From JANQUM01 sp047630355 (GTDB taxonomy: Bacteria > Bacteroidota > Bacteroidia > Cytophagales > Spirosomataceae): a DNA stretch of 51,785 nt. A program made the position numbers and the translations under genes. The stretch lies in contig JBLHXN010000013.1 in assembly GCA_047630355.1 (NCBI GenBank), positions 1 through 51,785 of the forward strand, written 5' to 3'. Shown piece after piece: positions 28,358 to 37,155 of this stretch. Numbering within the stretch: the first letter of the stretch is position 1; the number at the start of each line of letters is the position of its first letter. Below the pieces are notes generated by a model, which was not told where the DNA came from, made no database searches, and worked only from the letters and a program-made list of their open reading frames with translations.

Positions 28358-28387
28358 GAGCCACCGTTTTTAATAAGATGGTGGCTC
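28358..28387 (+). terminator. Hairpin downstream of the adhesin pseudogene
   Basis: GAGCCACC (28358-28365) and GGTGGCTC (28380-28387) form a perfect 8-bp stem. There is no U-run after it, so it may be a decayed terminator. Confidence 0.45.
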
Positions 28388-28472
28388 GCTCATCTAACCA
28401 AATTCGAACTGACTTAGGGCATGGTTTTTGTTGATAATTTCGTTAGCTTATTAAACCTCCTTAACCTTCTAA

Positions 28473-31010
28473 ATGAAGTCATTAAGACTACTCACACTTG
28501 TTTTATTTGCCATTCCCACGTTTAGTAATGCTCAGGTAGGTTCTAAAATACTACAAAAGGCAAATGCTCAATTTGAGTCGATGGCGTATGCACAAGCAAT
28601 TGAATTGTACGAAACGGCATTCAAAAAAGAGAAGAGTTTCGACTCTAATCAATTCAATACCTCCCAACTCAACTTGGCAACGTCTTACTTTCTGGTCAAA
28701 GCTTTTGAAAAAGCGGAGGCAAATTTCCGGGATGTGCTCAGCCGCGATATTCAACTAAAGGGAGAGGACTTGAAGGCTTATCTACGCTACGCTCAAACGC
28801 TCTCTACAAATGGAAAACACCAGGAAGCTTCAACGATATACGGAAAATATACGAGTCTTCAGGAACAGGATCAACGCGAAATAGAATTCGTAAAACTGTA
28901 TAATAACATTGAAGCACTAAGTCGAAACGTCAGCAGCTACCGAATAGAATACCTTGGCCTAAATACCAGTAGTGCTGACTTCAGTCCTACTTTTTATAAA
29001 GACGGATTAGTATTCGTTTCAAGCAGAGGAAACACATCCGCTATAAAACGAATGTTTAGCTGGGACAATTCTCCTTTTCTTGACCTCTTTTTCGTGGAAG
29101 ACAAATCAGCTTTACAAGGCCAGAGTTCGACTTCGGCACTTGGGGCAAGTGCGTCTTCGGGAGGACTCTCGCCGAACCCTGCCGTAAGGAAAGTAGGGGA
29201 CGATCATTACACGCCAGCAACTGCTAATGATGCCAATATTATAATTTCACAGGGAAGTGACTACATTACTGGTAGTACAGATTACGTAGAATATGCGTCC
29301 ATTCCTTCTAAAAGATTTAGCCGGACACTCAACTCTAAATACCATGAGGGTCCGTGCACTTTTTATCACACTGAAGATCGGGTTATTTTTACCAGAAATA
29401 ACAAGATAGGTGGAGGGATATTAAATTCAAAGAGTAAAGGCGTTTCGCGGTTAAAGTTATATACCGCCGTAAAAAAATCAAGAGACTGGCAGCAGATTAG
29501 GGAGTTGCCTTTTAACAGCGATGAATATTCGTGCGGTCACCCAACGCTAACGGTAAATGACCAAGTACTGTATTTCGTTTCGGATATGCCTGGAGGCTAC
29601 GGAGGTACTGATATTTACCTAACACGGTTTGCAGATGGAGAGTGGTCAAAACCTGTTAACTTGGGCGGTTTGGTGAATTCTCAGGGAAGCGAAATGTTTC
29701 CTTACGTAGACGATTGCGGAAATCTCTATTTCAGCACCGACGGACACCCAGGTTTAGGCGGACTAGATATGTTCTTTGTTTCGATGAATACGGCAACGGG
29801 GCTACCCGTCGGGAAAGTCCGAAACCTGGGTGCCCCACTGAATTCAAATAAGGATGATTTTGGTATTCTAACCGACAGCGAACGTAAAGATGGTTATTTC
29901 AGCAGCAACCGAAAACGTGGAAACGCAGATGATGATATTTATCGGTTTGAGCGTTTGGGAGCATTGTATGGATGCCGCGAATTGATTGTGAACGTATTTG
30001 ACAACAATACCAAGAAAGTGTTACCTAATGTCAGGTTCAAATACGTAAACAAAAAAGATACGCTTTTTACTGAAAACGTAATGACAAACGTACAAGGCAA
30101 CGTGCGGTTATGCCTGGAGGCAGATAACGAGTTCATTTTTGACTATTTGGAAAAGTCGTACGAGCCACTTACCGAGAAGTTTGATAATTATGAAGCCTCG
30201 GATTACGAACCGTCTGTGCTCAATGTTTACTTAAAACCAGAAGTAGCTAAAGAAAAAAGGCAAGTTAAAAAAGAGCCGCAACGCATGATAATGCAGCATC
30301 GGGAACAATCGCTTTCAAAAGTGTTTAAAGGCGTCATAACTGGTGCCGAAGACGCAACTCCCGTGGCTGGTGTTCGTTTGAAGTTTACAAATCTGTGCTC
30401 TGGCTTATCACAGGGATATATTACGCGAACAGACGGCTCGTACGAATTTGAGCGGGACGTTGATTGTGATTATGAATTAGTGGCAATGAAAGATGATTTT
30501 GCCTTGAGTAAAGAAGTTATTCCTAAAACTGAGCGAAAGGTTTCGATTATTAAATCAATATTTAAGCCGAAAGAGCGGAAGCATAATATCCCAAATTACA
30601 ACGGAAGTTCGCTGTTTGATACAAAGCTGTATCGGGTCGGTGATGTTGTGAAACTGAACAGTATTTACTATGAATCAAACACTTGGAAGCTGAATAACCT
30701 ATCCGAACGTGAATTCGACCGCTTGGTAGCAACCATGAATCGCTATCCGAATATGATCGTTGAAGTTCGGTCTCACACAGATTCTCGCGGTAACGCTGAT
30801 GTTAATGCGGCTTTGTCGAGGCGTCGGGTAAATGAAGTTGTAAAATACTTAGAAAGAAGAAAAATCGACAGTCGCAGAATCAAAGGACTTGGAATGGGGG
30901 AGAGTCAACCAATTAATAAATGCGGTGACGGCATGCAATGCACCGAAGCGGAGTATCAGCAAAACCGCCGCACCGAATTTAAAGTCTTACAAATCGAGAA
31001 GATATTTTAG
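28473..31010 (+). CDS. PorE-like protein: TPR, PD40 beta-propeller, carboxypeptidase-regulatory-like and OmpA domains
   Basis: An 845-residue envelope protein with signal peptide (LVLFAIPTFSNAQ). Order of domains: TPR-like helices (about 25-150), WD40/PD40 propeller (about 165-490, repeated blades such as YFVSDMPGGYGGTDIYLTR and YFSTDGHPGLGGLDMFF), two carboxypeptidase-regulatory-like sandwiches (about 495-590 and 620-690), and an OmpA peptidoglycan-binding domain (about 730-845, VRSHTDSRGNADVNAALSRR). This is the architecture of T9SS PorE and its paralogues, but there is no lipobox. It directly follows the broken adhesin gene; a PorP/SprF-type partner expected in such modules is absent. Likely anchors a surface or secretion complex to peptidoglycan. 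Confidence 0.9.
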   Translation: MKSLRLLTLVLFAIPTFSNAQVGSKILQKANAQFESMAYAQAIELYETAFKKEKSFDSNQFNTSQLNLATSYFLVKAFEKAEANFRDVLSRDIQLKGEDLKAYLRYAQTLSTNGKHQEASTIYGKYTSLQEQDQREIEFVKLYNNIEALSRNVSSYRIEYLGLNTSSADFSPTFYKDGLVFVSSRGNTSAIKRMFSWDNSPFLDLFFVEDKSALQGQSSTSALGASASSGGLSPNPAVRKVGDDHYTPATANDANIIISQGSDYITGSTDYVEYASIPSKRFSRTLNSKYHEGPCTFYHTEDRVIFTRNNKIGGGILNSKSKGVSRLKLYTAVKKSRDWQQIRELPFNSDEYSCGHPTLTVNDQVLYFVSDMPGGYGGTDIYLTRFADGEWSKPVNLGGLVNSQGSEMFPYVDDCGNLYFSTDGHPGLGGLDMFFVSMNTATGLPVGKVRNLGAPLNSNKDDFGILTDSERKDGYFSSNRKRGNADDDIYRFERLGALYGCRELIVNVFDNNTKKVLPNVRFKYVNKKDTLFTENVMTNVQGNVRLCLEADNEFIFDYLEKSYEPLTEKFDNYEASDYEPSVLNVYLKPEVAKEKRQVKKEPQRMIMQHREQSLSKVFKGVITGAEDATPVAGVRLKFTNLCSGLSQGYITRTDGSYEFERDVDCDYELVAMKDDFALSKEVIPKTERKVSIIKSIFKPKERKHNIPNYNGSSLFDTKLYRVGDVVKLNSIYYESNTWKLNNLSEREFDRLVATMNRYPNMIVEVRSHTDSRGNADVNAALSRRRVNEVVKYLERRKIDSRRIKGLGMGESQPINKCGDGMQCTEAEYQQNRRTEFKVLQIEKIF

Positions 31011-31474
31011 AACGGTAAATCATCTTCTTCTGATGCTGCTTGAGTAGGAGGAGTTGGCTTACTTTGCGTTTGCGGCGGGCTGTAATTGTTAGACGGCGTA
31101 CTGCTACTGCTATTACTGCTTGAATTATTCTCCTCTCCGCCACCTCTCGAACCGAGCATCTGCATACTTAATCCCCGAATCCGAACGCCGGACTTCTCAA
31201 CACCATTTTGGTCAGTCCATTTTTCATTACGGATTTTTCCTTCCACAAAAAGAGGGTCGCCTTTACGCACGTATTGCTCGGCAATTCCTGCCAAGCCATC
31301 CCACATTTCAATTCGGTGCCATTCTGTTTGAGTTTGCTTTTGTCCGTTTCTGTCGGTGTAAGATTCTGATGTTGCCAATGAAAAATTTGCCACTTTAGAG
31401 CCACTTGCCAGCGTTCTTATTTCAGGATCTCCGCCCACATTTCCTATCAACATTACTTTATTTAAACCAGCCAT
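31007..31474 (-). CDS. ssb: Single-stranded DNA-binding protein
   Basis: A 155-residue SSB: OB fold in residues 1-110 (LNKVMLIGNVGGDPEIRTL at the start, WHRIEMWDGLAGIAEQYVRKG), a Ser/Asn/Pro-rich flexible linker, and the acidic tip EEDDLPF that recruits repair and replication partners. It coats single-stranded DNA. It overlaps the 3' end of the convergent PorE-like gene by 4 bp. A promoter fitting the Bacteroidota pattern lies just upstream. Confidence 0.96.
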   Translation of the reverse strand: MAGLNKVMLIGNVGGDPEIRTLASGSKVANFSLATSESYTDRNGQKQTQTEWHRIEMWDGLAGIAEQYVRKGDPLFVEGKIRNEKWTDQNGVEKSGVRIRGLSMQMLGSRGGGEENNSSSNSSSSTPSNNYSPPQTQSKPTPPTQAASEEDDLPF

Positions 31475-31492
31475 TGCTTTAATTTATTTGTT

Positions 31493-31519
31493 CAAAACTA
31501 TTTTTTCAAATATAATCAA
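31493..31519 (-). promoter_or_regulatory. Candidate ssb promoter
   Basis: On the minus strand TTG (31519-31517), 16 nt, then TAGTTTTG (31500-31493), the Bacteroidota TTG/TAnnTTTG form, ending 18 bp before the ssb ATG. Confidence 0.55.
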
Positions 31520-31529
31520 GAATCTTCTT

Positions 31530-32618
31530 TCAAACCACCATGTTTTTGAAGAAAGTGGCGGTAAGTGTAGACTTTGGTAACGCCTCGATTTCGTCTAATG
31601 AGAAAAATTTATAATCGGTTTTAGAACTACTTGGGAACGTAACATTTTCCACATTCTTTAAGTCGATTTTCCAAAAAGTAGCGAAAATCCATTGATGACT
31701 CAAGATATGTTTTTTGGATTCAACCAATTGATTTATTTCCCCGGAAATTAATAATTCGCTGATAAAATCGTCCTGAATATCGTCAAGTGTAGTACCCTCC
31801 TTTTCTGTCTCAACAAGATAAAAATCGTACAACCCAGACCAAATGTCGTTTTCTGGTCTTTTGTTCATTACAAACTCCTCACCCTTTTGAATGGCAAAGT
31901 AATTAAAATATCTGTTCCGTACTTTTGTCTTTTTTAGCTTGACTGGTAGTTGAATTTGTGCCTCATGTTGAAAAGCGTAACATTCCATTTGTAATGGGCA
32001 AAACATACAATTGGGTTTCTGTGGAGTACATTGCAAAGCCCCAAACTCCATGATGGCTTGGTTGAAATCTGCTGGAGTATTTTCAGGAATCAGGCTTTGG
32101 GCAAGTTCGGTAAATTCTTTTCTGGCGGGTGAGGAGGCAATGTCGGTTTCAATTCCGAATACCCGGGATAAAACCCTAAATACGTTGCCGTCTACTACAG
32201 GAACTGCTTCGTCAAACGCAAAAGAGGCAATTGCCGCCCCAGTATATGGTCCGATTCCTTTAAGCTTTATGAGTTCATTATAACTATCAGGAAATTTCCC
32301 CTCGTACTTTTTTACAACTAATTTAGCTGTGGCGTGCATATTTCGTGCCCGTGAGTAATAACCCAAACCTTGCCAAAGTCGCAATATTTCTTCCTGTGAT
32401 GCATTCGCAAAATCGTGTACTGTTGGTAATTTCTCTAAAAAACGATAATAATACGGAAGTCCCTGTGCTACCCGCGTTTGTTGTAAAATGATTTCTGACA
32501 GCCAGATAGCGTAGGGGTCTTTTGTGTGTCGCCAGGGTAAGTCCCGTTTATTCTCATGAAACCAAGAAATAACTTTTATTGAAAAAGTCTGGTTTTTTAT
32601 AGGAATTTCTCTATTCAC
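31530..32618 (-). CDS. mutY: A/G-specific adenine glycosylase
   Basis: A 362-residue base-excision repair enzyme that removes adenine mispaired with 8-oxoguanine. N-terminal NKRDLPWR, the catalytic Glu in SEIILQQTRV, the helix-hairpin-helix LKGIGPYTGAAI with the later catalytic Asp in PVVDGNVFRVLSR, and the iron-sulfur loop C-x6-C-x2-C-x5-C (CTPQKPNCMFCPLQMEC, about 196-212) are all intact. The C-terminal Nudix-like domain recognises 8-oxoG. Divergent from the HU gene. Confidence 0.96.
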   Translation of the reverse strand: MNREIPIKNQTFSIKVISWFHENKRDLPWRHTKDPYAIWLSEIILQQTRVAQGLPYYYRFLEKLPTVHDFANASQEEILRLWQGLGYYSRARNMHATAKLVVKKYEGKFPDSYNELIKLKGIGPYTGAAIASFAFDEAVPVVDGNVFRVLSRVFGIETDIASSPARKEFTELAQSLIPENTPADFNQAIMEFGALQCTPQKPNCMFCPLQMECYAFQHEAQIQLPVKLKKTKVRNRYFNYFAIQKGEEFVMNKRPENDIWSGLYDFYLVETEKEGTTLDDIQDDFISELLISGEINQLVESKKHILSHQWIFATFWKIDLKNVENVTFPSSSKTDYKFFSLDEIEALPKSTLTATFFKNMVV

Positions 32619-32681
32619 TTTAGATAACTTCTTTATAACTAACTATGGATAAATGATTTATACCAAAAAAATCAAAATATG

Positions 32682-32713
32682 TTGTAATGATTTTTTTAAA
32701 TCGGTTATCTTTG
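32682..32713 (+). promoter_or_regulatory. Promoter of the HU-family gene
   Basis: TTG (32682-32684), 21 nt, TATCTTTG (32706-32713): an exact match to the Bacteroidota housekeeping promoter. It leaves a leader of about 60 nt before the GTG start. Confidence 0.75.
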
Positions 32714-32779
32714 CAAACTCCTTTCTATAAATAATAGTTTGAGAGTATCTTAAGTATCCATTTTAAATATAAACAAAAC

Positions 32780-33064
32780 GTGACTAAAGCAGAAGCAATT
32801 GCAAAAATCTCAGAAAACACCGGTATTGATAAAGCAACTGTATCAGACACCTTAGAGTCTTTCTTTGAGACAGTAAAGGAAACATTGACTGATGGAGATG
32901 CCTTGTATGTGAGGGGGTTTGGCAGTTTCATAAATAAAAAGAGGGCTGCTAAGAAAGCTCGTGATATTTCTAAGAAAACTACCGTCATGGTTCCAGAACA
33001 TTATGTGCCAAGTTTCAAACCAGCCAAAGAATTTACGGAAGGTGTGAAAAGTAATGTAAAATAA
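32780..33064 (+). CDS. HU/IHF-family DNA-binding protein (GTG start)
   Basis: A 94-residue histone-like protein. The start is GTG, supported by MTKAEAIAKISENTGIDKAT, the family-typical N-terminus. The beta-arm region is VRGFGSFINKKRAAKKARDI and is followed by the family's proline-containing arm region (VPEHYVPSFKPAKEF). It bends and compacts DNA. A strong consensus promoter precedes it, and the TPR gene follows after 50 bp. Confidence 0.95.
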   Translation: MTKAEAIAKISENTGIDKATVSDTLESFFETVKETLTDGDALYVRGFGSFINKKRAAKKARDISKKTTVMVPEHYVPSFKPAKEFTEGVKSNVK

Positions 33065-33114
33065 TCTTGACTACTTGATCTCAGAGGGTCAGACACACAA
33101 ATTTTTCAGAATAA

Positions 33115-33945
33115 ATGCGTATTCAACTTCTTATTATCTTACTATTAGCCACAGGGCTATCTGTATTTCTTTACACCCGTCCTAAAGTGGTTGTAAAAGA
33201 TAGTCAGGGTGCCAACCGTGATCAGGCTACTTCTACTGAAAAAACAACAACCGTTACTAACAATGGTGAGGCCGAAAGTCACTCACCTGCACTATCAAAG
33301 GGGCAACAGGAACGTTTAACTGTTTTGAAGAAAGGGTTAGTCAATACCGCAACCGGCGATGTAAAGGTTTTAGAGAAAATAGCTGAACTATTTATCGAAG
33401 GTAATGTCACTGATAGTGCCGGATATTACTACGAAATGGTAGCTATAAAGCAACCTGACGAAGCAAACTGGTTGCGAGCGGGAGATGTCTATTTTCAGGC
33501 GTATAACTTGGCATTGAAAACCAAGAACGTTGAAAAGTTTGCTAAGAAGACTCAGGATGCTTACAAGAAAGTACTGGCAAAATCTCCAAACAACCTACAC
33601 GCCCTGACAAACTTGGGAATGACTTACGTGACCTCAGGCTCACCCATGCAAGCGATTGGTATGCTGCGGCAAGTATTGGAAATTAATCCTAACTACGAGC
33701 CGGCATTGGTAAATATGGGGGTGCTTTCGTTACAGTCAAACCAATATGATAAGGCGGCAAATAGGTTTAGACAAGTCATTAAAGTTAATCCGGAAAACCA
33801 CAATGCTCAATTGGGTTTAGCGTATAGCCTTATCGAGTTGAATCAGGTTGATGAAGCCAAAACAATTTTGTCTGATCTACAAAACAAAGAGATTGAGCCG
33901 ACACTCCGACAGGAGGTAGAAAGAACATTGCAAAATTTAAAGTAA
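33115..33945 (+). CDS. Membrane-anchored TPR-repeat protein
   Basis: A 276-residue protein with an N-terminal signal anchor (LLIILLLATGLSVFLYTRP), a polar linker (about 25-65), then tetratricopeptide repeats, clearest at about 160-260 (NNLHALTNLGMTYVTSGSPM, EPALVNMGVLSLQSNQYDKA, HNAQLGLAYSLIELNQVDEA). TPRs mediate protein-protein contacts; the partner is unknown. Possibly co-transcribed with the HU gene 50 bp upstream. Confidence 0.85.
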   Translation: MRIQLLIILLLATGLSVFLYTRPKVVVKDSQGANRDQATSTEKTTTVTNNGEAESHSPALSKGQQERLTVLKKGLVNTATGDVKVLEKIAELFIEGNVTDSAGYYYEMVAIKQPDEANWLRAGDVYFQAYNLALKTKNVEKFAKKTQDAYKKVLAKSPNNLHALTNLGMTYVTSGSPMQAIGMLRQVLEINPNYEPALVNMGVLSLQSNQYDKAANRFRQVIKVNPENHNAQLGLAYSLIELNQVDEAKTILSDLQNKEIEPTLRQEVERTLQNLK

Positions 33946-33958
33946 TTTCGTATCTTTG
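33928..33958 (+). promoter_or_regulatory. Promoter of the COX24-type gene
   Basis: TTG (33928-33930), 20 nt, TATCTTTG (33951-33958), overlapping the end of the TPR gene. It has the same -7 octamer as the HU promoter. The leader to the ATG at 34057 is about 90 nt. Confidence 0.75.
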
Positions 33959-34056
33959 CAGTTCGGAAAAAATCACTGTTCCCTTAACAGTAAAAATATT
34001 TTACAATTTTAATCGCTTCCTGAATAAGGGGTTAGGAAGCATAATCCACAATTACT

Positions 34057-34146
34057 ATGCCTTGCGGAAAGAAAAGAAAAAGACATAAGATGGCCACACA
34101 CAAACGTAAAAAGCGTTTGCGGAAGAACCGTCACAAGAAAAAATAA
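34057..34146 (+). CDS. 29-residue basic AURKAIP1/COX24 (mS38-type) domain protein
   Basis: A tiny gene too short for ordinary gene finding: 29 residues starting MPCGKKRKRHKMATHKRKKR, over half Lys/Arg/His. It matches the AURKAIP1/COX24-domain proteins found throughout Bacteroidota, related to the C-terminus of mitochondrial ribosomal protein mS38. A ribosome-associated role at the small subunit is expected from that relationship. It has its own consensus promoter and a strong terminator 30 bp after the stop, so it is an independent transcription unit, probably highly expressed. Confidence 0.88.
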   Translation: MPCGKKRKRHKMATHKRKKRLRKNRHKKK

Positions 34147-34175
34147 TTTGCTGTAATTAAAGCAAGACTTCTTTT

Positions 34176-34228
34176 AAGCAGCAGTTTGCAGAAAGTATTT
34201 AACTTCTTGCGGCTGCTGCTTAATTTTT
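34176..34228 (+). terminator. Intrinsic terminator after the COX24-type gene
   Basis: AAGCAGCAG (34176-34184) pairs with CTGCTGCTT (34213-34221), with further inner pairing (GCAGAAAGT with ACTTCTTGC), followed by AATTTTTT. Confidence 0.9.
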
Positions 34229-34297
34229 TGGAGGCATTATATTCTGATACTTCCCACAATTTAAGCCTATTTTTTAACCCCTAATTCTACCTCAACT

Positions 34298-35851
34298 TTG
34301 AGCAACGAATTACTCATTAGCAACACCCAGCAGGGTGACCGAATAGCCCTTATGCAAAATAAGAGGCTGATCGAATATCATTTCGACGAAACTGAGCATC
34401 AGTTTGCCGTCGGAGACATTTACCTTGGTACTGTCAGGAAAGTAGTCTCTGGCCTTAATGCAGCATTTATTGACATAGGTTACGAGAAAGACGCTTTCTT
34501 GCACTACCATGATTTGAGCCCCAACATAAATTCTTTGAACAAATACACCAAAGAAGCCATTTCTGGAAAGCCAGTCAGTACGCGAATGAAGGGTTTTGAA
34601 AACCTTCCGCAGATTGATAAATTGGGTAAAATCTCAGACGTGTTGACGCGTAGTCAGCCCGTTTTAGTTCAGGTTGTTAAAGAGCCAATTTCTTCTAAAG
34701 GACCGCGTTTGTCTTGCGATATTTCTATCGCGGGTCGTTATGTAGTTCTAGTGCCTTTTGCCAACGCGGTAAATATCTCTAAGAAGATAACCAGTAAACA
34801 AGAACGCAGTCGTCTTCACAAACTATTATCATCGGTTAAGCCTAATAATTTTGGAGTTATCGTTCGAACGGTAGCAGAAGATAAGGAAATGGAGGAGCTC
34901 CAACGAGACCTCGAAACCTGCGTTGAGAAATGGGAAAACGGAATAAAAGTACTTAAAAAAGCTAAACCAAGAGATCGTATTATTACTGAAATGGATCGTG
35001 CAGCATCGTTGTTGCGTGATTTATTGAATGATGATTTTGATAGCATCGTGGTAGATACCAAAGATGCTTTTGATAACACCCGTCATTTTCTTCAGGCTAT
35101 CGCTCCGGAGCGTGAAGGGATTCTTAGATTACACAATGGCAAAGCCAAGCTCTTTGAGCAATACGGTATTGAGAAGCAGATTAAATCACTATTTGGGCGT
35201 TCGGTAAGTCTGCCTGGTGGAGGTTATTTGATTATCGAGCACACGGAAGCTTTGCACGTAGTTGATGTAAACAGCGGAAACAAATCAACTCGCGAGGAAG
35301 ATCAGGAAGCTACTGCTCTCACAGTGAATATGGAAGCGGCTAAAGAGGTTGCCCGACAGTTACGTTTGCGTGACATGGGCGGAATCGTGGTCGTTGACTT
35401 CATTGACATGAAACGGGCTGAGAATAGAAAGCTCATTCATACTGTACTAAAGACCGAAATGAAGACGGATCGGTCGAAATACACCGTACTGCCAATTTCT
35501 AAATTCGGACTTTCTCAGATCACTCGGCAGAGAGTACGACCTGAGATGAATATTTCAACTCGGGAAGCCTGCCCCACCTGTAGTGGAAGCGGGAAAATTC
35601 AGGCAAGTATCTCAGTTACCGACTTAATTGAAAATAACTTAGAGTATATCGTGAATAAGCAGAACGAACGAGGAATAAGTATCATCGTTCACCCGTTTGT
35701 TTATTCTTATTATCGTGAAGGAATTATAACACGTCAGATGAAATGGTTTGGTCAGTATAAGACTTGGATAAAACTTATCAAAGATTCATCTATTGGCATT
35801 ACAGAGTTCCACTTCTTAAATAAAGACGGGGACGAAATTGAGCTAAGCTAA
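34298..35851 (+). CDS. rng: Ribonuclease G (RNase E/G family; TTG start)
   Basis: A 517-residue endoribonuclease for rRNA maturation and mRNA decay. The start codon is TTG, supported by the family-typical N-terminus SNELLISNTQQGDRIALMQ. An S1 RNA-binding domain lies at about 35-130 (GDIYLGTVRKVVSGLNAAFI), the metal-binding catalytic Asp residues are in HVVDVNSGN (about 321) and IVVVDFIDM (about 366), and the Zn-link cysteines are in CPTCSGSG (about 425). It lacks the long C-terminal scaffold of RNase E. The terminator that follows is shared with the convergent gene. Confidence 0.96.
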   Translation: MSNELLISNTQQGDRIALMQNKRLIEYHFDETEHQFAVGDIYLGTVRKVVSGLNAAFIDIGYEKDAFLHYHDLSPNINSLNKYTKEAISGKPVSTRMKGFENLPQIDKLGKISDVLTRSQPVLVQVVKEPISSKGPRLSCDISIAGRYVVLVPFANAVNISKKITSKQERSRLHKLLSSVKPNNFGVIVRTVAEDKEMEELQRDLETCVEKWENGIKVLKKAKPRDRIITEMDRAASLLRDLLNDDFDSIVVDTKDAFDNTRHFLQAIAPEREGILRLHNGKAKLFEQYGIEKQIKSLFGRSVSLPGGGYLIIEHTEALHVVDVNSGNKSTREEDQEATALTVNMEAAKEVARQLRLRDMGGIVVVDFIDMKRAENRKLIHTVLKTEMKTDRSKYTVLPISKFGLSQITRQRVRPEMNISTREACPTCSGSGKIQASISVTDLIENNLEYIVNKQNERGISIIVHPFVYSYYREGIITRQMKWFGQYKTWIKLIKDSSIGITEFHFLNKDGDEIELS

Positions 35852-35935
35852 TTGGTTGTACCTATAGTATATATCATACTACGAGTACAACTCTAAATGC
35901 AGTTTTTCAAAGCAGCAAAGTGCTGACCTAAGGTC

Positions 35936-35983
35936 AAAAAAATACTCACTTGAAGTTATTAAACTTCAAGTGAGTATTTTTTT
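35936..35983. terminator. Bidirectional terminator overlapping the 3' end of the 78-residue gene
   Basis: A near-perfect hairpin: ATACTCACTTGAAGTT (35942-35957) with AACTTCAAGTGAGTAT (35962-35977), flanked by A7 and T7. It serves rng on the plus strand. The left arm and loop lie beyond, and the right arm inside, the last codons of the minus-strand gene that stops at 35959. Confidence 0.95.
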
Positions 35984-36195
35984 GAATAAGCTATAATATT
36001 ATCGACCACCCTTTTGGGAGGGGTTAACATAACTTTGTCAAGACCTTGCTTGGTTTCCACGGATTCAAGATAGAATTCGAGCAAGTCGGAATTGAAGAGC
36101 AGAGCTTCAATGATTCGCTCATCTTCTTGTGGGGTAGTCTCGTTGTAAAGATAACGAACTACATCATTTTGATTTAATGTAAAGATTTGTGTCAT
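35959..36195 (-). CDS. Small protein co-encoded with the ECF sigma factor
   Basis: A 78-residue acidic protein (MTQIFTLNQNDVVRYLYNET...); an ATG two codons upstream (36201) is equally possible. It overlaps the 3' end of the sigma-factor gene by about 32-38 bp, so translation is probably coupled. It resembles the cytoplasmic helix that precedes zinc-less anti-sigma factors (VVRYLYNETTPQEDERIIEA) but has no membrane segment. I do not recognise a named family. A regulator or chaperone of the sigma factor is a reasonable guess. Confidence 0.75.
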   Translation of the reverse strand: MTQIFTLNQNDVVRYLYNETTPQEDERIIEALLFNSDLLEFYLESVETKQGLDKVMLTPPKRVVDNIIAYSKKYSLEV

Positions 36196-36769
36196 ACGCA
36201 TATTTTGTTTTACTCATCATTTTTCTAAGATTGATGAGAGCATAACGCATACGACCCAACGCAGTATTGATACTCACCCCGGTGGCGTCAGCAATTTCCT
36301 GAAAACTCATATCTTCGTAATGACGCATGACAAGAACTTCCCTTTGTTGCTCCGGCAAACACTTTATTAAACTTCTCAGCTGCTCATGTGACTCCCGCTT
36401 GATTTGCAGGGTTTCGACTGAATCTTCTGAAAAGTTCAACGTATTAAACACACGACTTCCGTCTTCAAATACTACGTTAGGATAGCGTCGCTCCCTCCGA
36501 AAATAATCAATTGACAAATTGTGAGCGATTCGTAAAATCCACGGCAAAAACTTACCTTCTTCATTGTAACGCCCACCTCTTAATGTTTTGATAGCTTTTA
36601 TAAAGGTATCTTGCATTAGGTCCTGAGCAACCTCTTCGGTCTTAACAACTAAGTAGATTGTGGTGTAGATTCTGTGCTTATATTTTTCAACGAGTGTGCC
36701 AAAAGCATTTTCATCTCCTTTTATATAAGCCGAGACAAGTTCACTATCGTTAACTTGGACTTTTTCCAT
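36164..36769 (-). CDS. ECF-type RNA polymerase sigma factor
   Basis: A 201-residue sigma-70-family factor. Region 2 is at about 20-90 (AQDLMQDTFIKAIKTL, LRIAHNLSIDYFRRERR); region 4 is at about 130-190 (LPEQQREVLVMRHYEDMSFQ, then GVSINTALGRMRYALINLRK). The ~30-residue linker between them is normal for the family. It has no adjacent membrane anti-sigma factor, only the small overlapping gene. A promoter with TATATTTG lies about 115 bp upstream. The targets cannot be inferred. Confidence 0.94.
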   Translation of the reverse strand: MEKVQVNDSELVSAYIKGDENAFGTLVEKYKHRIYTTIYLVVKTEEVAQDLMQDTFIKAIKTLRGGRYNEEGKFLPWILRIAHNLSIDYFRRERRYPNVVFEDGSRVFNTLNFSEDSVETLQIKRESHEQLRSLIKCLPEQQREVLVMRHYEDMSFQEIADATGVSINTALGRMRYALINLRKMMSKTKYAYDTNLYIKSK

Positions 36770-37155
36770 TTCTATTGATTGGTTAGTTAACGTAGAGTTT
36801 TATGCCATATTGTCGATTTAGAAGTTTTTTCTTATTAGAACGTATTTAAGCTTTCCGAAAATTAGATAATTTTTTTTACGGGACAAATATATTAACGTGA
36901 AAACTTTGCAAACGGATTGTTAAGACCCCGTTTGCTCGGTTATTTTCAAAAATCATACCAGTATTTGATTTATAGACAATGGCAATGAATGACGCATAAA
37001 TCCGTTTTCGGTATAATTATTGCTTTATTAATTTTACTTCTCAAGGAAGTATTTAGATGCAAAAGCATGATTTTTTAACAGTTATATCAATAGCCGAAAG
37101 TACGTTGCTAGTAGGTTGGGGAAAATTTATGGACAGTAATTCCACAAAATATCGG
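36770..37155. other. Divergent intergenic region with sigma-gene promoter
   Basis: No gene recognised; the first 33 codons of the longer plus-strand frame from 37057 are unlikely to be translated. On the minus strand TTTG (36912-36909), 17 nt, TATATTTG (36891-36884) is a good promoter for the ECF gene. No clear promoter is seen for the rightward gene. Confidence 0.5.
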
